A stretch of 33,310 bases of DNA from Candidatus Accumulibacter meliphilus (lineage in GTDB: Bacteria; Pseudomonadota; Gammaproteobacteria; Burkholderiales; Rhodocyclaceae), in assembly GCA_003332265.1 (NCBI GenBank), contig QPGA01000018.1, positions 1 to 33,310 on the forward strand, written 5' to 3'. How positions within the stretch are numbered: position 1 is the first letter of the stretch; each line of letters starts with the position of its first letter. Shown piece after piece: positions 15,001-21,168 of this stretch. The notes beneath the pieces are model-generated. The model worked only from the letters and a program-made list of their open reading frames with translations. It was not told the DNA's origin and did not search any database. A program made the translations under genes and the position numbers.

Positions 15001-18000
15001 ACGCCCTCGTCAGCCTTGATGTAAGCCACCAGCCCGGCCGCGTTGCCGACCAGCGGGGCATTCATCGAGGCCAGGATCTCGGCGTCGCTACGCGCCACGT
15101 TCCAGACCCGGATGTCGTCCATGCTGCCCACCAGGCTGGCGTAGCTGCTGCCAGGCTCCAGCGCGCTACCCAGGTACAGGGGATTGCTGTTGCTGCTGGC
15201 CAAATTCTTGCGGATATTGGTGCTGCTCTTCTGCAACACGCCATCCACCAGGATGCGTACGGTTCCGGCAGTGCGGTCCATGACCGCCGCGATGTGATGC
15301 CACTGCCCGGTGGTGATCAGGCCGCTGCCGGTCTGGGTGGACTGGTTGCTGCCGTCACCGGTATCGAAAGCGACGCTACCGTTGGAGTGCAGCCAGAGGC
15401 TATAGCTACGCTCGCCAGGGTTCTCCGGGTTGCCCTTGTAGAAAAGCGTGGTCCAGGTATTGTCGAAGCGGTCCACCTTGACCCAGGTCTCCAGGGTCAG
15501 GGTATCGGTCAGGTCAAGAGCCGCAGCATGGTCGATCTGGGCCGACTGCAGACCGTTGAAGTGCAGCGCGCCGGCAAACTGGCCATTGGCCCAGGGCGCG
15601 GGCATGCCGTACACGCCGTCCAGCGTGATGGCCTGAGTCAGGTCCCGGACCTGCTGCACCCGGAAACTGAAGCTGCTGCTACCGCTGCCACCATCCCGGC
15701 GGCCCTCGACGAGCAGCGTGTAGACGCCGGCAAACGGCAGGGTCTGCAAGCGCACGTCGTCCGAGGGCAGGTAGTTGGGTCCCCACAGGTTGCGACCCCA
15801 GGGGTCCAGCAGGCGCCAGTAAGGATAGCCGCCGCTGGCCGAGACCTCGTCGAAGTACAGGCGCTCGCCCGCCTCGGCGGTGAAGCGGTAGGCGGTGGTG
15901 GCCGTGGCCGGCGTATGCTGACCGTTGACCACGGTATTGAAGTCCAGCTCCAGGGCGCCGGCGAGGTCGAGCAGACGGAAGCCATAGTCGCCGCTGGTGT
16001 CGCCGACCCCGTCGACACGCAGCGTGTAGTCGCCGGCTACCAGGTCGAAGACGCTCAGTCCGTTCTGCGAATCGCTGCTCTGGAAGGGACGATCGGAAAC
16101 CAGCGTGCCACGCGGGCCGCTCAGGGTCCAGCGCAGATTGTTGTTGTCGGTCAGCGAATCAAAATACAGGCGCGTCGTATCGGCAAGCGTGAAGCGGTAG
16201 TAATCCTGCTGACCAAAATCGATGCGCCCGGCGACGACGCCGGGCACGCTCGACCAGGGATGAACGATCTGTCCCGCATTGCCCCGGCCGCTGGCGTCGG
16301 CCAGCGTCGTGCCGCTGCTCTCGTCGGCTTTCAGGTACATGCGCAGCCCGGCCTCGTCGCCGACCAGCGTGCGGTCCTTGTTGTCGGCGATCTGCTGTGC
16401 GCTGCGCACGCTGTTCCACAGGCGGATATCGTCCACCGCGCCCTGGAACACCGGGTAATTCTCCAGGCTGCTGCCGATCAGCAGCGGATTGGTATTGGAA
16501 CTCGCGGCGGTCTTGGCGAGAGCGCCGCTGGCGGCCTCGACGCCGTCCAGGTAGATTTTCATCACCCCGCTCGCACTGTCGCGATCGAGCACCACGGCAA
16601 CGTGGTACCACTGACCGGTGACCACGCTGCCGGCGGCGGTGTTGATGTTGTTGTTGGCATTGTTGCCGGTCGACAGGTGCAGGTAACCCGCGGAATTGAG
16701 CCACAGGGTGTAGGTCCGCTGGTTGCTGTTGCCATTGCCCTTGTAGAAAAGCGGCTGCCAGGTGCTGGCGTAGGCGTCGACCTTGAACCAGGCTTCAAGC
16801 GTCAGCAAGCCGGTCAGATCAATGTCGCCATTACTGGCCACCTGTGCGTAGCGCAGGCCGTTGACGTTCAGGGCGCCACCGAGCTGACCATCGGTACTGA
16901 ACTGGTCGAGGCCGTGGCTGACGCCGGGGACGATGTCGACAATGTCGTCGGTGATCTCCAGCAGCTTGAAACTGTAGTCGATCGTGGCGCTGTATTGCGT
17001 CTGCCAGATGCGGCCCTCGACGATCAGCGTGTAGGTGCCGCTTTCACCGAGCGTGAAAATGTCGACATCGTTCAGGTAGGTGGGGCCGAAGACCTGCCGA
17101 CCGTAGGGATCGAACAGGCGCCAGGTCAGGCGGTCGGCACTGCTGCTCAGCTTCTGGCGGTCGAGGTAGTAGCGCGTACCGGCCGTGGCGTCGAAGCGGT
17201 AAACGTCGGTTTCGTTGGCCGGGTCGAGCTGGCCGCTGACCACGCTGTTGCTGGTAAACGCGGTCGCCGCGGCAAGGTCGAGGAGCCGGAAGCTGAAATC
17301 GCCGGTCTGATCGCCCTGCGGGTCCAGGGTCAGGGTGTAGTCACCGGCGACGAGATCGAGCAGTGGACTGGTGGCGCCCAACTCGTTCGATTCGGAGCCG
17401 TAGAAACGGCGATTGCTGATCTCGGTGCCGCGTGGCCCGGTCAGCGTCCAGTAGATATCAGGATTGGCGTTGTTCGGCGTCAGGCCGTCGAAGAGCAATT
17501 GCCGCGCGTCGCTGAGCGTGAAACGGTAGCTGGCGCGCTGGCCGGGCGTGCCGAAGCTGCCGCTCACCGCCTGGCCCAAGCTAAGGCTGTCGCTGATATC
17601 GACGACCTTGTGGATGTTGAAGCCGTAGGCGTTGGCCGCCGCCGTATTTCCGACCCGGCCTTCGACCAGCAGGTAATAGGTGCCCGACAGGGTGAAGGCG
17701 CTCATCTCCTGGTCTTCCGGCCAGACGTAACCGCCCCAGACCTGCCTGCCCTGCGGATCGATCAGGCGGTAGGTGATGTTGTAGTAGTTGTCATAGCTGA
17801 TGCGGTCGAAGTAGTAACGTTCGCCAGCAAGGGCGTCGAACTGATAGAAATCGGTGACGCGAGCACTGCTCAGGCTGTCGCTGAGCGCCGTGCCGGGGAA
17901 CAACGCGGCGGCTTCACCGGCCACGTCCACCAGCCGGAAGCTGTAATCGCCGGTGGTATCACCACTGCCGTCGAGAGTCAGCGTGTAAGCGCCGGCCGCC

Positions 18001-21000
18001 AGCCGCAGCAGTGGGTTGCTCTGGCCCAGTTCGTAGGAATCGGAGTTCTGCAGATTGCGACTCAGGACGTAGCCGTCCGGACCGCGCAAGGTCCAGGCGA
18101 TGTTGCTGTTGCTCAGGCTGTCGAAATAGAGCAGCGTCTCGTCGGCCAGCGAGAAGCTGTAGCTGTCCTGCTGTCCGGCGTGGTCGATATTGCCGTTGAC
18201 GGGTTCGCCGATGCTCAGCGCACGCGCCGGATCATCGGCGACTGGCTGGATGTTGAAGCTGTAGTCGAAACTGGCGACCGATCCCGTGCTCCAGATCCGC
18301 CCCTCGATCAGCAGCGTGTAGACACCGGTAAGCGCCAGCGTACTGACGTCGACGTCGTCGTAGAAATTCGCCGGCCCCCAGACCTGGCGACCGTAGGGGT
18401 CGAGCAAGCGCCAGCTGACCCAGCCCGAGTTGGCCGGACTCAACGTCTGGCGGTCGAAGAACAGCCGGTCGCCGGCGTTGGCGGTGAAGCGGTAAACGTC
18501 GGTTTCGTTGCTCGGATCGAGGCTCGCGGTGAGCGGCGTGCCGGGCGTAACCGCCACGCCGTCGGCGAGGTTCAGGACGCGGAAACTATAGTTGCCGGTG
18601 GTGTTGCCATTGCCCCAGACACGCAGCTGATAGCTTCCGGCCAGCGCCACGTCGATCACCGGGTTGCCGTTGCCGAACTCGTAGGAGTCCGAGTAATAGG
18701 TGCTGCGATCGGCGATCTCGGTACCGCGTGGGCCGAGCAGCGACCAGTGAAACTCGCCACTGTTGCTGGGCGCAAAGCTGTCGAAGTAGAGTCGCGTCGG
18801 ACCGGCGACGGCAAAGACGTAGTCGTCCACCTCGCCCGCGGCGCTCAGCGTGCCGCTGACCGCGGCGCCCAGCGTGATGGCCGTTCCGGTCAGCGCGGCG
18901 ACCGGGGTATTGCCCGCGAGGGCAATCTTGAAACTGTAATCGATAGCGCCGGTTTCCCAGCTGCGGCCTTCGACCAGCAGGGTGTAGGTGCCGCCAAGGC
19001 GCAGGTGGGTACTCGCCCGGTCCGCAAAAGGCTCCGGCGCGAAAACCTGGAAACCGGTCTCGTCAAGCAAGCGCCAATACGGGCTGCCGCCGCTGAGCGC
19101 AAGGCGGTTGAAGACCACCTGGTCACCTGCGCTGGCGGTGAACTTGTGGATGGCGGTCATTCCGCCCGGGATGAGCGTGCCGCTGACGTCGCTGTCGTTA
19201 GCGACGACACTGCTCGCAGTGGCCAGGTTCAGCAGACGGAAAGCGTAGGCGCCAAGGCTATCGAGATTGCCGTCGACGGTCAGGGTATAGGCCCCGGCGG
19301 CCAGGCTCAGCAGCGGATTGCCGCCGAATTCGGCCGCATCCGAGTACACGAAGCTGCGCCCGGCGACCTCGCTGCCGCGTGGCCCGACCAGGCTCCAGTT
19401 GAAATCGTTATCGTAAGTCAGCGAGTCGAAGAGCAACTGCGCCGGCGCCGCCAGCGTGAAAGTGTAGGCCTGGCGCTGACCAGGATGGTCGAGAGTGCCG
19501 TCGACGCGAGAATCCAGCGCCAGCGACGCGCTGCCATCGACGACGTGCTGCAGTTTGAACTGGTAGTCGCTGGAACGGGTGTTGAAGATGCGGCCTTCCA
19601 GCGCCAGAACATAATCGCCCGCGTCGGCCGCGGCGAACACATCGACGTCACTCGTGAAAGCCTGCGGCCCGTAGACCAGGCCACCTTTGGGATCGAAAAT
19701 GCGCAGCGAGAAATTGTCGCCTGACAGTCCCAGGCTATCGACGAAGAAACGCTCGCCGGCAAGCGCAGCGAACTTGTAAAGCCGCGTCTCCGTGGCCGGT
19801 GCGCTGCCCGGTGTACCACCGCTGGCACCGGCATCGCCGAGCGTGCCGGTGACCGTCGTGTCCAACGCGACTGCCTCCGCCGCGGCCAGGTCAAGCACGC
19901 GAAACGCGTAATCCCCAACGCGGTCGCCCTCGCCATCGACGCTCAGCGTGTAGCTGCCGGCGCGCAGCAGGATGCTGGTATTGCCCGCCAGCTCGTAGGA
20001 GTCCGAATACTGGAATCGCCGGTCGGCAAGCACCGTCCCGTTGGGACCGCTGAGCGACCACAGCAGGCGATCGTCGGCGGTCAGCGAGTCGAAGACGACA
20101 CGGGTGTCCGCAGCCAGCGTGAAACTGTGGATGTCGCGCTGCCCGGCCTGCGCGATGCGCCCGGCGACCAGCGCACCCAGGGTCATCGGCTGCGGCACGG
20201 CTTCGTCGAGCAGGGCGACGTTGAAGCTGTAACTCGCGCTGTCCGTGGTGTAGGCACGCCCCTCGATGAGCAGCGTGTAGCTGCCGTCCACGGTGAGCGT
20301 TCTCTCGCCGAGGTCATTGTTCATGGACGTACGATCGACCACCGTGCGACCGTAGGGATCGAGCAGCCGCCAGTAGATGTCGCCGGTATTCGCCAAGCGG
20401 TCAATGAAGAAGCGCTGACCAGCGGCGACACTGAAACGGTAGGCGTCGGTCTTGTTGCCTGGATCGAGCTGTGCGTCGACCGTCGTTCCCGGTATCAACT
20501 CCTGCGCCTGCGCGATATCGATCAAGCGGAAACTGTAGGCGCCGATGTTGTCGGCGACGCCATCGACGCTCAAGGTGTAGTCGCCCGCCCCCAGATCGAG
20601 GGCGACGTCGCCGCTCCGCTCGTAGGAATCCGAAGCGTTGAAGCCACGCTCGCTGACCACCGTGCCGCGCGGTCCTTCGAGCGACCAGCGCATGCTGGCA
20701 TCGTTGGTCAGCGAATCGAACACCACGCGAACCGTTTCGTTCAGCGTGAAACCGTAGCGATCGGTCTCGCCGGCGACGTCGATCGAGCCATCGATCTGGG
20801 TGACCGGTATGCTCGGCGCGCCGTCGAGCAGGATGCGCGGTTCGAGCGCCTCGAAGTTCAGGCGCCCGGCGCTGGTCGGCAGTTCGCCGGCCGCTGGCCT
20901 GAAGGCCTTGGCCAGAAACCCGCTCAGCCACGCCAAACCACGACCTCGATGACTACGCTGTGCTTTCCTCGCGGCCGACCCGCAGGTCGGCGACGGCAAA

Positions 21001-21026
21001 ATCTCCGGACGCGCTTTGCTATCCAT
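1..21026 (-). CDS. Giant LEPR-XLL multi-domain surface protein (partial, C-terminus outside window)
   Basis: A single minus-strand frame stays open from the ATG at 21026 to the window edge, at least 7008 codons. Residues 61-69 read LEPRILLDG, the LEPR-XLL motif found near the N-terminus of giant exported proteins. Approximate order: 24 PPC-like units in A/B pairs (residues 75-3300), interrupted by LamG-like domains (1370-1583 and 1805-2021) and an L-type-lectin-like domain (2436-2666); 17 CARDB-like units (3310-5530); a further PPC-like and a TIG-like segment (5530-5726); a unique part-helical region (to about 6150); a DUF-like and a fibronectin-like segment; a beta-propeller-like stretch (6478-6740); a Big_5-type Ig domain; and an Ig-like end. 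No catalytic domain was recognised. The family and lectin-type modules suggest an exported adhesin or matrix protein, probably type I secreted; the C-terminal signal is not visible. The 21026 ATG was chosen because it lies 60 codons before LEPR and the upstream in-frame stop is at about 21121. Confidence 0.95.
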   Translation of the reverse strand, partial: MDSKARPEILPSPTCGSAARKAQRSHRGRGLAWLSGFLAKAFRPAAGELPTSAGRLNFEALEPRILLDGAPSIPVTQIDGSIDVAGETDRYGFTLNETVRVVFDSLTNDASMRWSLEGPRGTVVSERGFNASDSYERSGDVALDLGAGDYTLSVDGVADNIGAYSFRLIDIAQAQELIPGTTVDAQLDPGNKTDAYRFSVAAGQRFFIDRLANTGDIYWRLLDPYGRTVVDRTSMNNDLGERTLTVDGSYTLLIEGRAYTTDSASYSFNVALLDEAVPQPMTLGALVAGRIAQAGQRDIHSFTLAADTRVVFDSLTADDRLLWSLSGPNGTVLADRRFQYSDSYELAGNTSILLRAGSYTLSVDGEGDRVGDYAFRVLDLAAAEAVALDTTVTGTLGDAGASGGTPGSAPATETRLYKFAALAGERFFVDSLGLSGDNFSLRIFDPKGGLVYGPQAFTSDVDVFAAADAGDYVLALEGRIFNTRSSDYQFKLQHVVDGSASLALDSRVDGTLDHPGQRQAYTFTLAAPAQLLFDSLTYDNDFNWSLVGPRGSEVAGRSFVYSDAAEFGGNPLLSLAAGAYTLTVDGNLDSLGAYAFRLLNLATASSVVANDSDVSGTLIPGGMTAIHKFTASAGDQVVFNRLALSGGSPYWRLLDETGFQVFAPEPFADRASTHLRLGGTYTLLVEGRSWETGAIDYSFKIALAGNTPVAALTGTAITLGAAVSGTLSAAGEVDDYVFAVAGPTRLYFDSFAPSNSGEFHWSLLGPRGTEIADRSTYYSDSYEFGNGNPVIDVALAGSYQLRVWGNGNTTGNYSFRVLNLADGVAVTPGTPLTASLDPSNETDVYRFTANAGDRLFFDRQTLSPANSGWVSWRLLDPYGRQVWGPANFYDDVDVSTLALTGVYTLLIEGRIWSTGSVASFDYSFNIQPVADDPARALSIGEPVNGNIDHAGQQDSYSFSLADETLLYFDSLSNSNIAWTLRGPDGYVLSRNLQNSDSYELGQSNPLLRLAAGAYTLTLDGSGDTTGDYSFRLVDVAGEAAALFPGTALSDSLSSARVTDFYQFDALAGERYYFDRISYDNYYNITYRLIDPQGRQVWGGYVWPEDQEMSAFTLSGTYYLLVEGRVGNTAAANAYGFNIHKVVDISDSLSLGQAVSGSFGTPGQRASYRFTLSDARQLLFDGLTPNNANPDIYWTLTGPRGTEISNRRFYGSESNELGATSPLLDLVAGDYTLTLDPQGDQTGDFSFRLLDLAAATAFTSNSVVSGQLDPANETDVYRFDATAGTRYYLDRQKLSSSADRLTWRLFDPYGRQVFGPTYLNDVDIFTLGESGTYTLIVEGRIWQTQYSATIDYSFKLLEITDDIVDIVPGVSHGLDQFSTDGQLGGALNVNGLRYAQVASNGDIDLTGLLTLEAWFKVDAYASTWQPLFYKGNGNSNQRTYTLWLNSAGYLHLSTGNNANNNINTAAGSVVTGQWYHVAVVLDRDSASGVMKIYLDGVEAASGALAKTAASSNTNPLLIGSSLENYPVFQGAVDDIRLWNSVRSAQQIADNKDRTLVGDEAGLRMYLKADESSGTTLADASGRGNAGQIVHPWSSVPGVVAGRIDFGQQDYYRFTLADTTRLYFDSLTDNNNLRWTLSGPRGTLVSDRPFQSSDSQNGLSVFDLVAGDYTLRVDGVGDTSGDYGFRLLDLAGALELDFNTVVNGQHTPATATTAYRFTAEAGERLYFDEVSASGGYPYWRLLDPWGRNLWGPNYLPSDDVRLQTLPFAGVYTLLVEGRRDGGSGSSSFSFRVQQVRDLTQAITLDGVYGMPAPWANGQFAGALHFNGLQSAQIDHAAALDLTDTLTLETWVKVDRFDNTWTTLFYKGNPENPGERSYSLWLHSNGSVAFDTGDGSNQSTQTGSGLITTGQWHHIAAVMDRTAGTVRILVDGVLQKSSTNIRKNLASSNSNPLYLGSALEPGSSYASLVGSMDDIRVWNVARSDAEILASMNAPLVGNAAGLVAYIKADEGVGNSAADATGHGHVVSLSEATAPVIVGAIEHVGQLVNYTFTLGEASTRVYFDAMTDSSNVRWSLTGPRGTLVSGRHFQQSDSVDALSLFDLPAGDYQLSIAGYQDYTGEFRFRLLDLAAASIFAPGTPVSGSLTPANQTDAYQFTANAGERYFFERISEVAGDIYWRLLDPWGRTVWGASNFNADAGLFTLAYDGIYTLLMEGRRNGAGNASYSFNVQPVADDVANLTLGAAVSGSIEHAAQQDYYNFRLEADSALYFDSLTNSTDFTWTLSGPRGPVVSARQFADSDSNDYKSKPVLSLEAGDYTLIVDGKDATTGTYGFRLVDLAAATLIDVGDTVTDTLSPGNATHLFRFAASARDRFNFELLSESANSPYWRLISPDHGVVFGPSATDDVVSTMPFTGTYYLLLEGRVGESNAVDYSFRIADTALPNSGGHSSQDFDADGLPWVAASFSKSAPVVIPGGPSGDFLRLLPGSVTGYNTIAFNNAGVGVIPATVSVDFDFRIGKVSNQGDGIGFAWLNADVWGNSGPAPQFGEEVNLAGSFGVGFDPVNNGELSDNHVSLHFNGNKLAEFNLPGFRLDSGDFQHARIVIVAVAGGSKVSVYLTPSAGSEVAVVEDYFISAMQAYDGRMAFGARNGGWRADNDLDNIRVAVVAGTAEPLPVLTLGSVAVSGTLSASGEIDRYRFSVTDATRTYFDSLTNNSSLRWSLSGPRGSVVTDRSFTASDAYQGLSLLDLTAGDYLLSVFGSTGAYSFKLMDMDQGEVLTPDTPTSGTLSPGNETDIYRFDALAGEQFYFDRVSFSGGYYTDWRLIDPFGRTLWGPTHMYSNDVDLTTLPYSGTYYLLLEGRYHEDTASNYTINVRKIDNSVSTPIVVGDRVDAELSKPGEVDSFSFEIGGSESKRVYFDVLTNTSQLSWTLSGPRGSLVSGRLFSATDAANGRSIMDLAPGSYTLIVDGSGDATGAYAFRLLDLAAGTQIVPGTPLLERTLTPGNETDVYWFDAVAGERFYFDRVSFSGGYYTDWQLLDPAGNTLWGPTHMYSNDVDVTTLPRSGRYTLLVEGRYHEDAATSTYTINVQPVLDHVTPMTLDSEVAGSIDSVGQRGLHTFTLSETKQVYVDVLTNNGNFSWSLSGPRGSEVANRSFSSTDGVHGLSLLELLPGDYTLSIDASGEATGAYALRLLDLAAAQLITPGTPVSSQLNPANSTDIFRFNAAAGDRFYFDRVSFSGAYYTEWRLLDPWGKTVWGPTHFYANDVDVTTLEFDGLYTLLVEGRYHESGISNYTLNVSPSPVAQKIILSGLGTVPGADLKVENLVLTPVGGGLTAGGEVLVSWEVSNTGNLPADAPWKDRILVRNMDRGGELVVNLLVDYSDLGAAATDPLAVGARRARQVTVSLPPGNSGAGNLRFEVAADVTNVVAEPGVAELNNAASVNALAASTPYPDLQVDSVVVTPSSGWAAGSSVTVSWRVNNSGSVGVDDAWNDRLRVRNLSTGAILLNASSRYLPALGGELAAGGSIDRRFTFNWPAGAVGSGQFEFLVSTDDDGEIFESNASDSAETNNAATVVVASAPDLLVQRLRVDALTATAGDSVTVFWDDRNDGLIATPASWQDRLIVRNLSSGETLLDVALPYNIALIGNAALAPDASVARSYTFQLPEGLRGSGQIEVEVRADQNAAGQGSLVEYTAAGDGGESNNSARLAFTAAARPYADLAVGSLSAPSSGRGGETITLEWTVLNQGSIASGVQWSDRVVLSRDDLIGNADDVTLASVGHYGVLAPGASYQQSRQLLVPERLDGAFRLAVVADALGELSEPDTRANNSAMVMIDLSTPHADLQVEVVAAPASARSGEATPVSWRVRNAGDRPTDVTQWQDRIYLSSDAALDAGDTLLAQILHSGGLGAGESYSGQSNVFLPFGITGDYHILVKTDAASQVFESIFEDNNVTASHAAVQVLAPTLADLSVSEIVVPVPGAPGQTRIVTWTVANSGSGAARGSWSDRVYLSADGSLGGARLLATVPHSGELLALASYTASAEITLPDVADGDYFIVVSSDVGDTVFEGSQEGNNSSVSTATLSVVHPDLRPVLVSAPAGALSSEAIVVAWQMRNAGSSDAFGAWTDRLYLSRDATLGADDTLLGELAHGGPLATGASYDAQLQVNLPLAASGDYFLLLVGDALGQVHELGAENNNVGSTPFAAALAPYANLVVSAVSAEASVPYAPAPEVVVGDPAQITVSWTVGNDGTGVGQTTQWTDTLLVSTDAVVSDDDRVLASYEHLGALAVGESYTRSETFLLPAYFQGRYHFFVRSDAGNQVFENGLEADNAAEAARIFDVVRIPYADLIVSQASVPATARSGQSMTVSWQVTNNGIGPTDIPGWNDVVTLADAAGKPVAVLGSFTHLGVLAAGDSYSRTQEVTIPNGLSGSYFVSVRTAGPEEFIYVDNNSRVAGLVDIVLSDSPDLQVTDIVTPETASEGDTIDVRWTVTNNGLAKADGAWTDVVSMRKVGQPNDPGIYLGTFTYDAGGLEAGISYTRTERFRLPARTEGVYQLVVLTNSSRQVYEYGSAAANNSAADDQVLQVALLPRSDLQVANVVAPARAAAGATVSLRFSIINQGSVPTTTPRWKDRVYLSLDNKLSGDDLLIGSYDNGAALNPGEQYATDSGSLEIPIRFRGDVFLIVQADGSGSVDEYPNDANNIAAVPLFVEPYPLADLVAGSVVAPAQAVEGASIEVRYTVANRGSGTTAGANWTDTIWLSRDKTRPNASGNSAILLGALQHQGALAVGSSYDVVTQVALPAHVASGTYYITVWSDSYDVILEDTLASNLNPDDINELDNNNYKARAIDVIGGFAPPPPDLRISALAASPLASTGSALSVTWTVANSGAGEAAGSWNDVFWLSDKPTLNAAGAKQWYLGAVAHDGGAAPGASYTQSTSFALNPAASGQYLIAYTDYNPYKGKPYDVVEADEENNTRVQDTGVVPSPADLQVLTIAAPGENFSGEKTTISWTVKNFGAAVWEGTRYWVDSVYLSPDPVFLPERATSLGTFVHNNAGGLAAGASYTESAEVTLPRGIGGNFYIYVITDANRYDSRYPAGEADAGVNAYYRDDYYPTSAYEGVGGQDNNRGVGSIPVTYREPDLKVTSLLVPPLGGQSGGTVTVNYTVTNIGNRDTREISWWDRLFLSKDDSLDTFDLQVAEARHYGVLNAGDSYTGTATVKLPDGIAGAFSLLAFTDSEADSRLAWWNSNIVPEYRGVGIDANNDAVPEFRGEGNNITVAPLPVTAAPLADLQVTAVSAPNHITVGNEFTVTYTVGNLGGADTLPEQERWDDLIYLSRDPLLDLDSDRYLLTVEHRGGLAQGDSYTVSRTLRAPLDISGAYYVFVVTDPARGSGRGKVFEGGFERNNATPNAPPSIFEVPPPADVQVDAITFAGTGAAGETLRVEWTVANHSSNVTSAAWTDAVYLSDDNVWDIGDRLLGKLAHSGVLAENDSYTASLEALVPPIKIGQYRVIVRPDIYNEVFEGPYRSAGEANNFSTSANALSIAVDELHLGVALSTTLSTGQSRVYKLTVGQGETLKLSLSAVDHDAANEIFVRYGDVPDGFNYDATYENPLQANQTAVIPFTRPGDYYVLIRGHSEPKENAQVKLLAEVVPFAITGVQVDQGGDSRWVTIDVRGAKFADNAILKLVRPGVAEYEPVKWEVIDSTWIRATFDFRDAPLGLYDLKVINPDGQQAVVAYRFLIERALETDVTIGLGGPRVLAAGETGTYGVALQSLTNVDTPYVRFSFGVPEMGVNGFVYDLPFLKYYNNLRGQPESGGEDVPWASLDSATNTNGQILSSGYAYDVIAGGYVGATFNVQTYPLLKALSTLNWDALRVGLYEMYPDLEPIQALAGGPQAMITVLPEFWELWLLAGSEEGLPDKCVIPFIPYRFNVVGAATAMTRDEFIADQTAEALKLRAAILADADLDAQIADTRSDDTSLAEKRAAIALRVLAADATTWSQAYLAALEEVGILRPVDEAPPIRQDIKVMSLMSTLATGILIGPAGEQIRSTADLADFFAKIKEWYGDEPGTKAAIDHFEARESECGDVGKIPVPALPVFDDYDLGLSHPTYFQTFNIFVPYVGFDKDGASAATIALPDYASVAASNELTALDFSRLYEQAIGDGQLASIAGPQGYGVDQFLPVGQALPYTIKFENPAAAATSVTEIRVVSELDPALDPTTFRLGDIKLADLTVHIPTGRALFQGDFDLRNAKGFILRVSAGIDPSTNTASWVFQAIDPETGEVLVDATRGLLLPNAADGRGVGQLGYTVQAKDGLASGTLVKARAVVRFNAIAPQETQELVQTLDTGAPLTTLTATPVQAGGSDYEVRWTAVDEDGGAGVAHVTVYVAKDGGDFRIWKRQTSDSFDIYSGEAGHRYEFLALATDLAGNREAAPGGVQAPDDGSGANLGGLPSFGQTSQDLPPPPAPVLPPTNPLFVAAQQQIPAATPLAKLPEFTETLRPFTAQSYATDFVESHAAIGPLAIIEMPDGSAIISGGPNRGWLYRIAHDGGRALQPFVELDEPIFDLALDEQGQLWATTGGGALLRLDADSGEILARFGTGITQALAIKPSTGEIYVSSGDGIEIFDPSSGNFRHFSDLRVDDLAFAADETLWATSWPARGDVVSFDKRGRATVMVRLDGEVDSLAFGRAGTDLAGLLFVSSNSTHGEVGSALTMVDLTTLHSVEIARGGSRGEAVVATSDGRILLGQSQQVDVISPIVAPQVIATNPPNRAVVLLPLSELTITFDQDMFAGPASASASVLNPLNYQVVRQNGGLATISGVSYDAPARTVTLTVSDLEADLYDLRVLGSVGSSAGMALGSAFISSFVAAQDFSSVVRLDFDRVRSDRGSGIVSYDVTVTNEADYDLLLPASLIIDPARYFQGRPLGGVAPQGAGSLWYIDLSGRLPNGKLQAGGSLATFSVSISNGAAQQIGIGHGIYAVPYANQRPSFTSTPLSVAAAGQAYSYQALAVDPDGSALAYLLLD
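4440..11100 (-). repeat. CARDB-like repeat array, 17 units, within the giant gene
   Basis: Seventeen consecutive units of about 110-140 residues each open with a motif like (A/P)DLQV, followed about 20 residues later by VSWTV-N, then W-DR-YLS, then L-G-SY and a closing E-NN. This is the CARDB (cell-adhesion-related domain found in bacteria) pattern. Units start near 11093, 10690, 10310, 9900, 9530, 9155, 8795, 8435, 8025, 7665, 7300, 6925, 6490, 6105, 5650, 5210 and 4815. The array would form a long rigid stalk. Unit sequences differ clearly, so misassembly by repeat collapse is not obvious. Confidence 0.85.
11110..20815 (-). repeat. PPC-like A/B repeat array, 12 pairs, within the giant gene
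   Basis: The protein alternates two related beta-sandwich units. Type A has a core like LYFDSLT, then W-SLSGPRG, then AGDYTLTVDG and FRLLDLA. Type B has NETDVYRF, then AGERFYFDR, then WRLLDPYGR-VWGP, then YTLLVEGR. Twelve pairs can be read: six before the first LamG domain, one between the two LamG domains, two before the lectin-like domain and three after it. They resemble bacterial pre-peptidase C-terminal (PPC) domains. Individual pairs diverge at the nucleotide level, so this is an old duplication rather than a recent tandem expansion; the last three pairs are the most alike, sharing a GPTH-Y-NDVD segment. Confidence 0.85.
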
Positions 21027-21061
21027 CAGCAGTACCACCGTAGTGCGATCTCGGTATTCAT
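21026..21061 (-). CDS. 11-residue leader ORF overlapping the giant gene start
   Basis: An ATG at 21061 follows an ideal ribosome site (GGAGGAG at 21069-21075) with seven bases between. It opens a frame of 11 codons ending in TGA at 21028-21026. The last base of this stop is the first base of the giant gene's ATG (TGATG). The giant gene's own ATG has no comparable ribosome site, so ribosomes finishing the leader could re-initiate there. Alternatives are a programmed frameshift or a base error fusing the two starts. No function is assigned to the peptide itself. Confidence 0.5.
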   Translation of the reverse strand: MNTEIALRWYC

Positions 21062-21068
21062 TGTTCCA

Positions 21069-21075
21069 CTCCTCC
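21069..21075 (-). promoter_or_regulatory. Strong Shine-Dalgarno site for the leader ORF / giant gene
   Basis: The minus strand reads GGAGGAG. It is seven bases from the leader ATG at 21061 but more than 40 bases from the giant gene ATG at 21026. It therefore favours the leader start and implies coupled translation of the giant frame. Confidence 0.6.
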
Positions 21076-21168
21076 AGAGCAGCTGGCACGAACACGTCTC
21101 TCGCAGCAGGAAGCAAGACTGCTTATCGCGAAAGACAGGTTTTAGAACTATAAGCAATTCCTATACCT

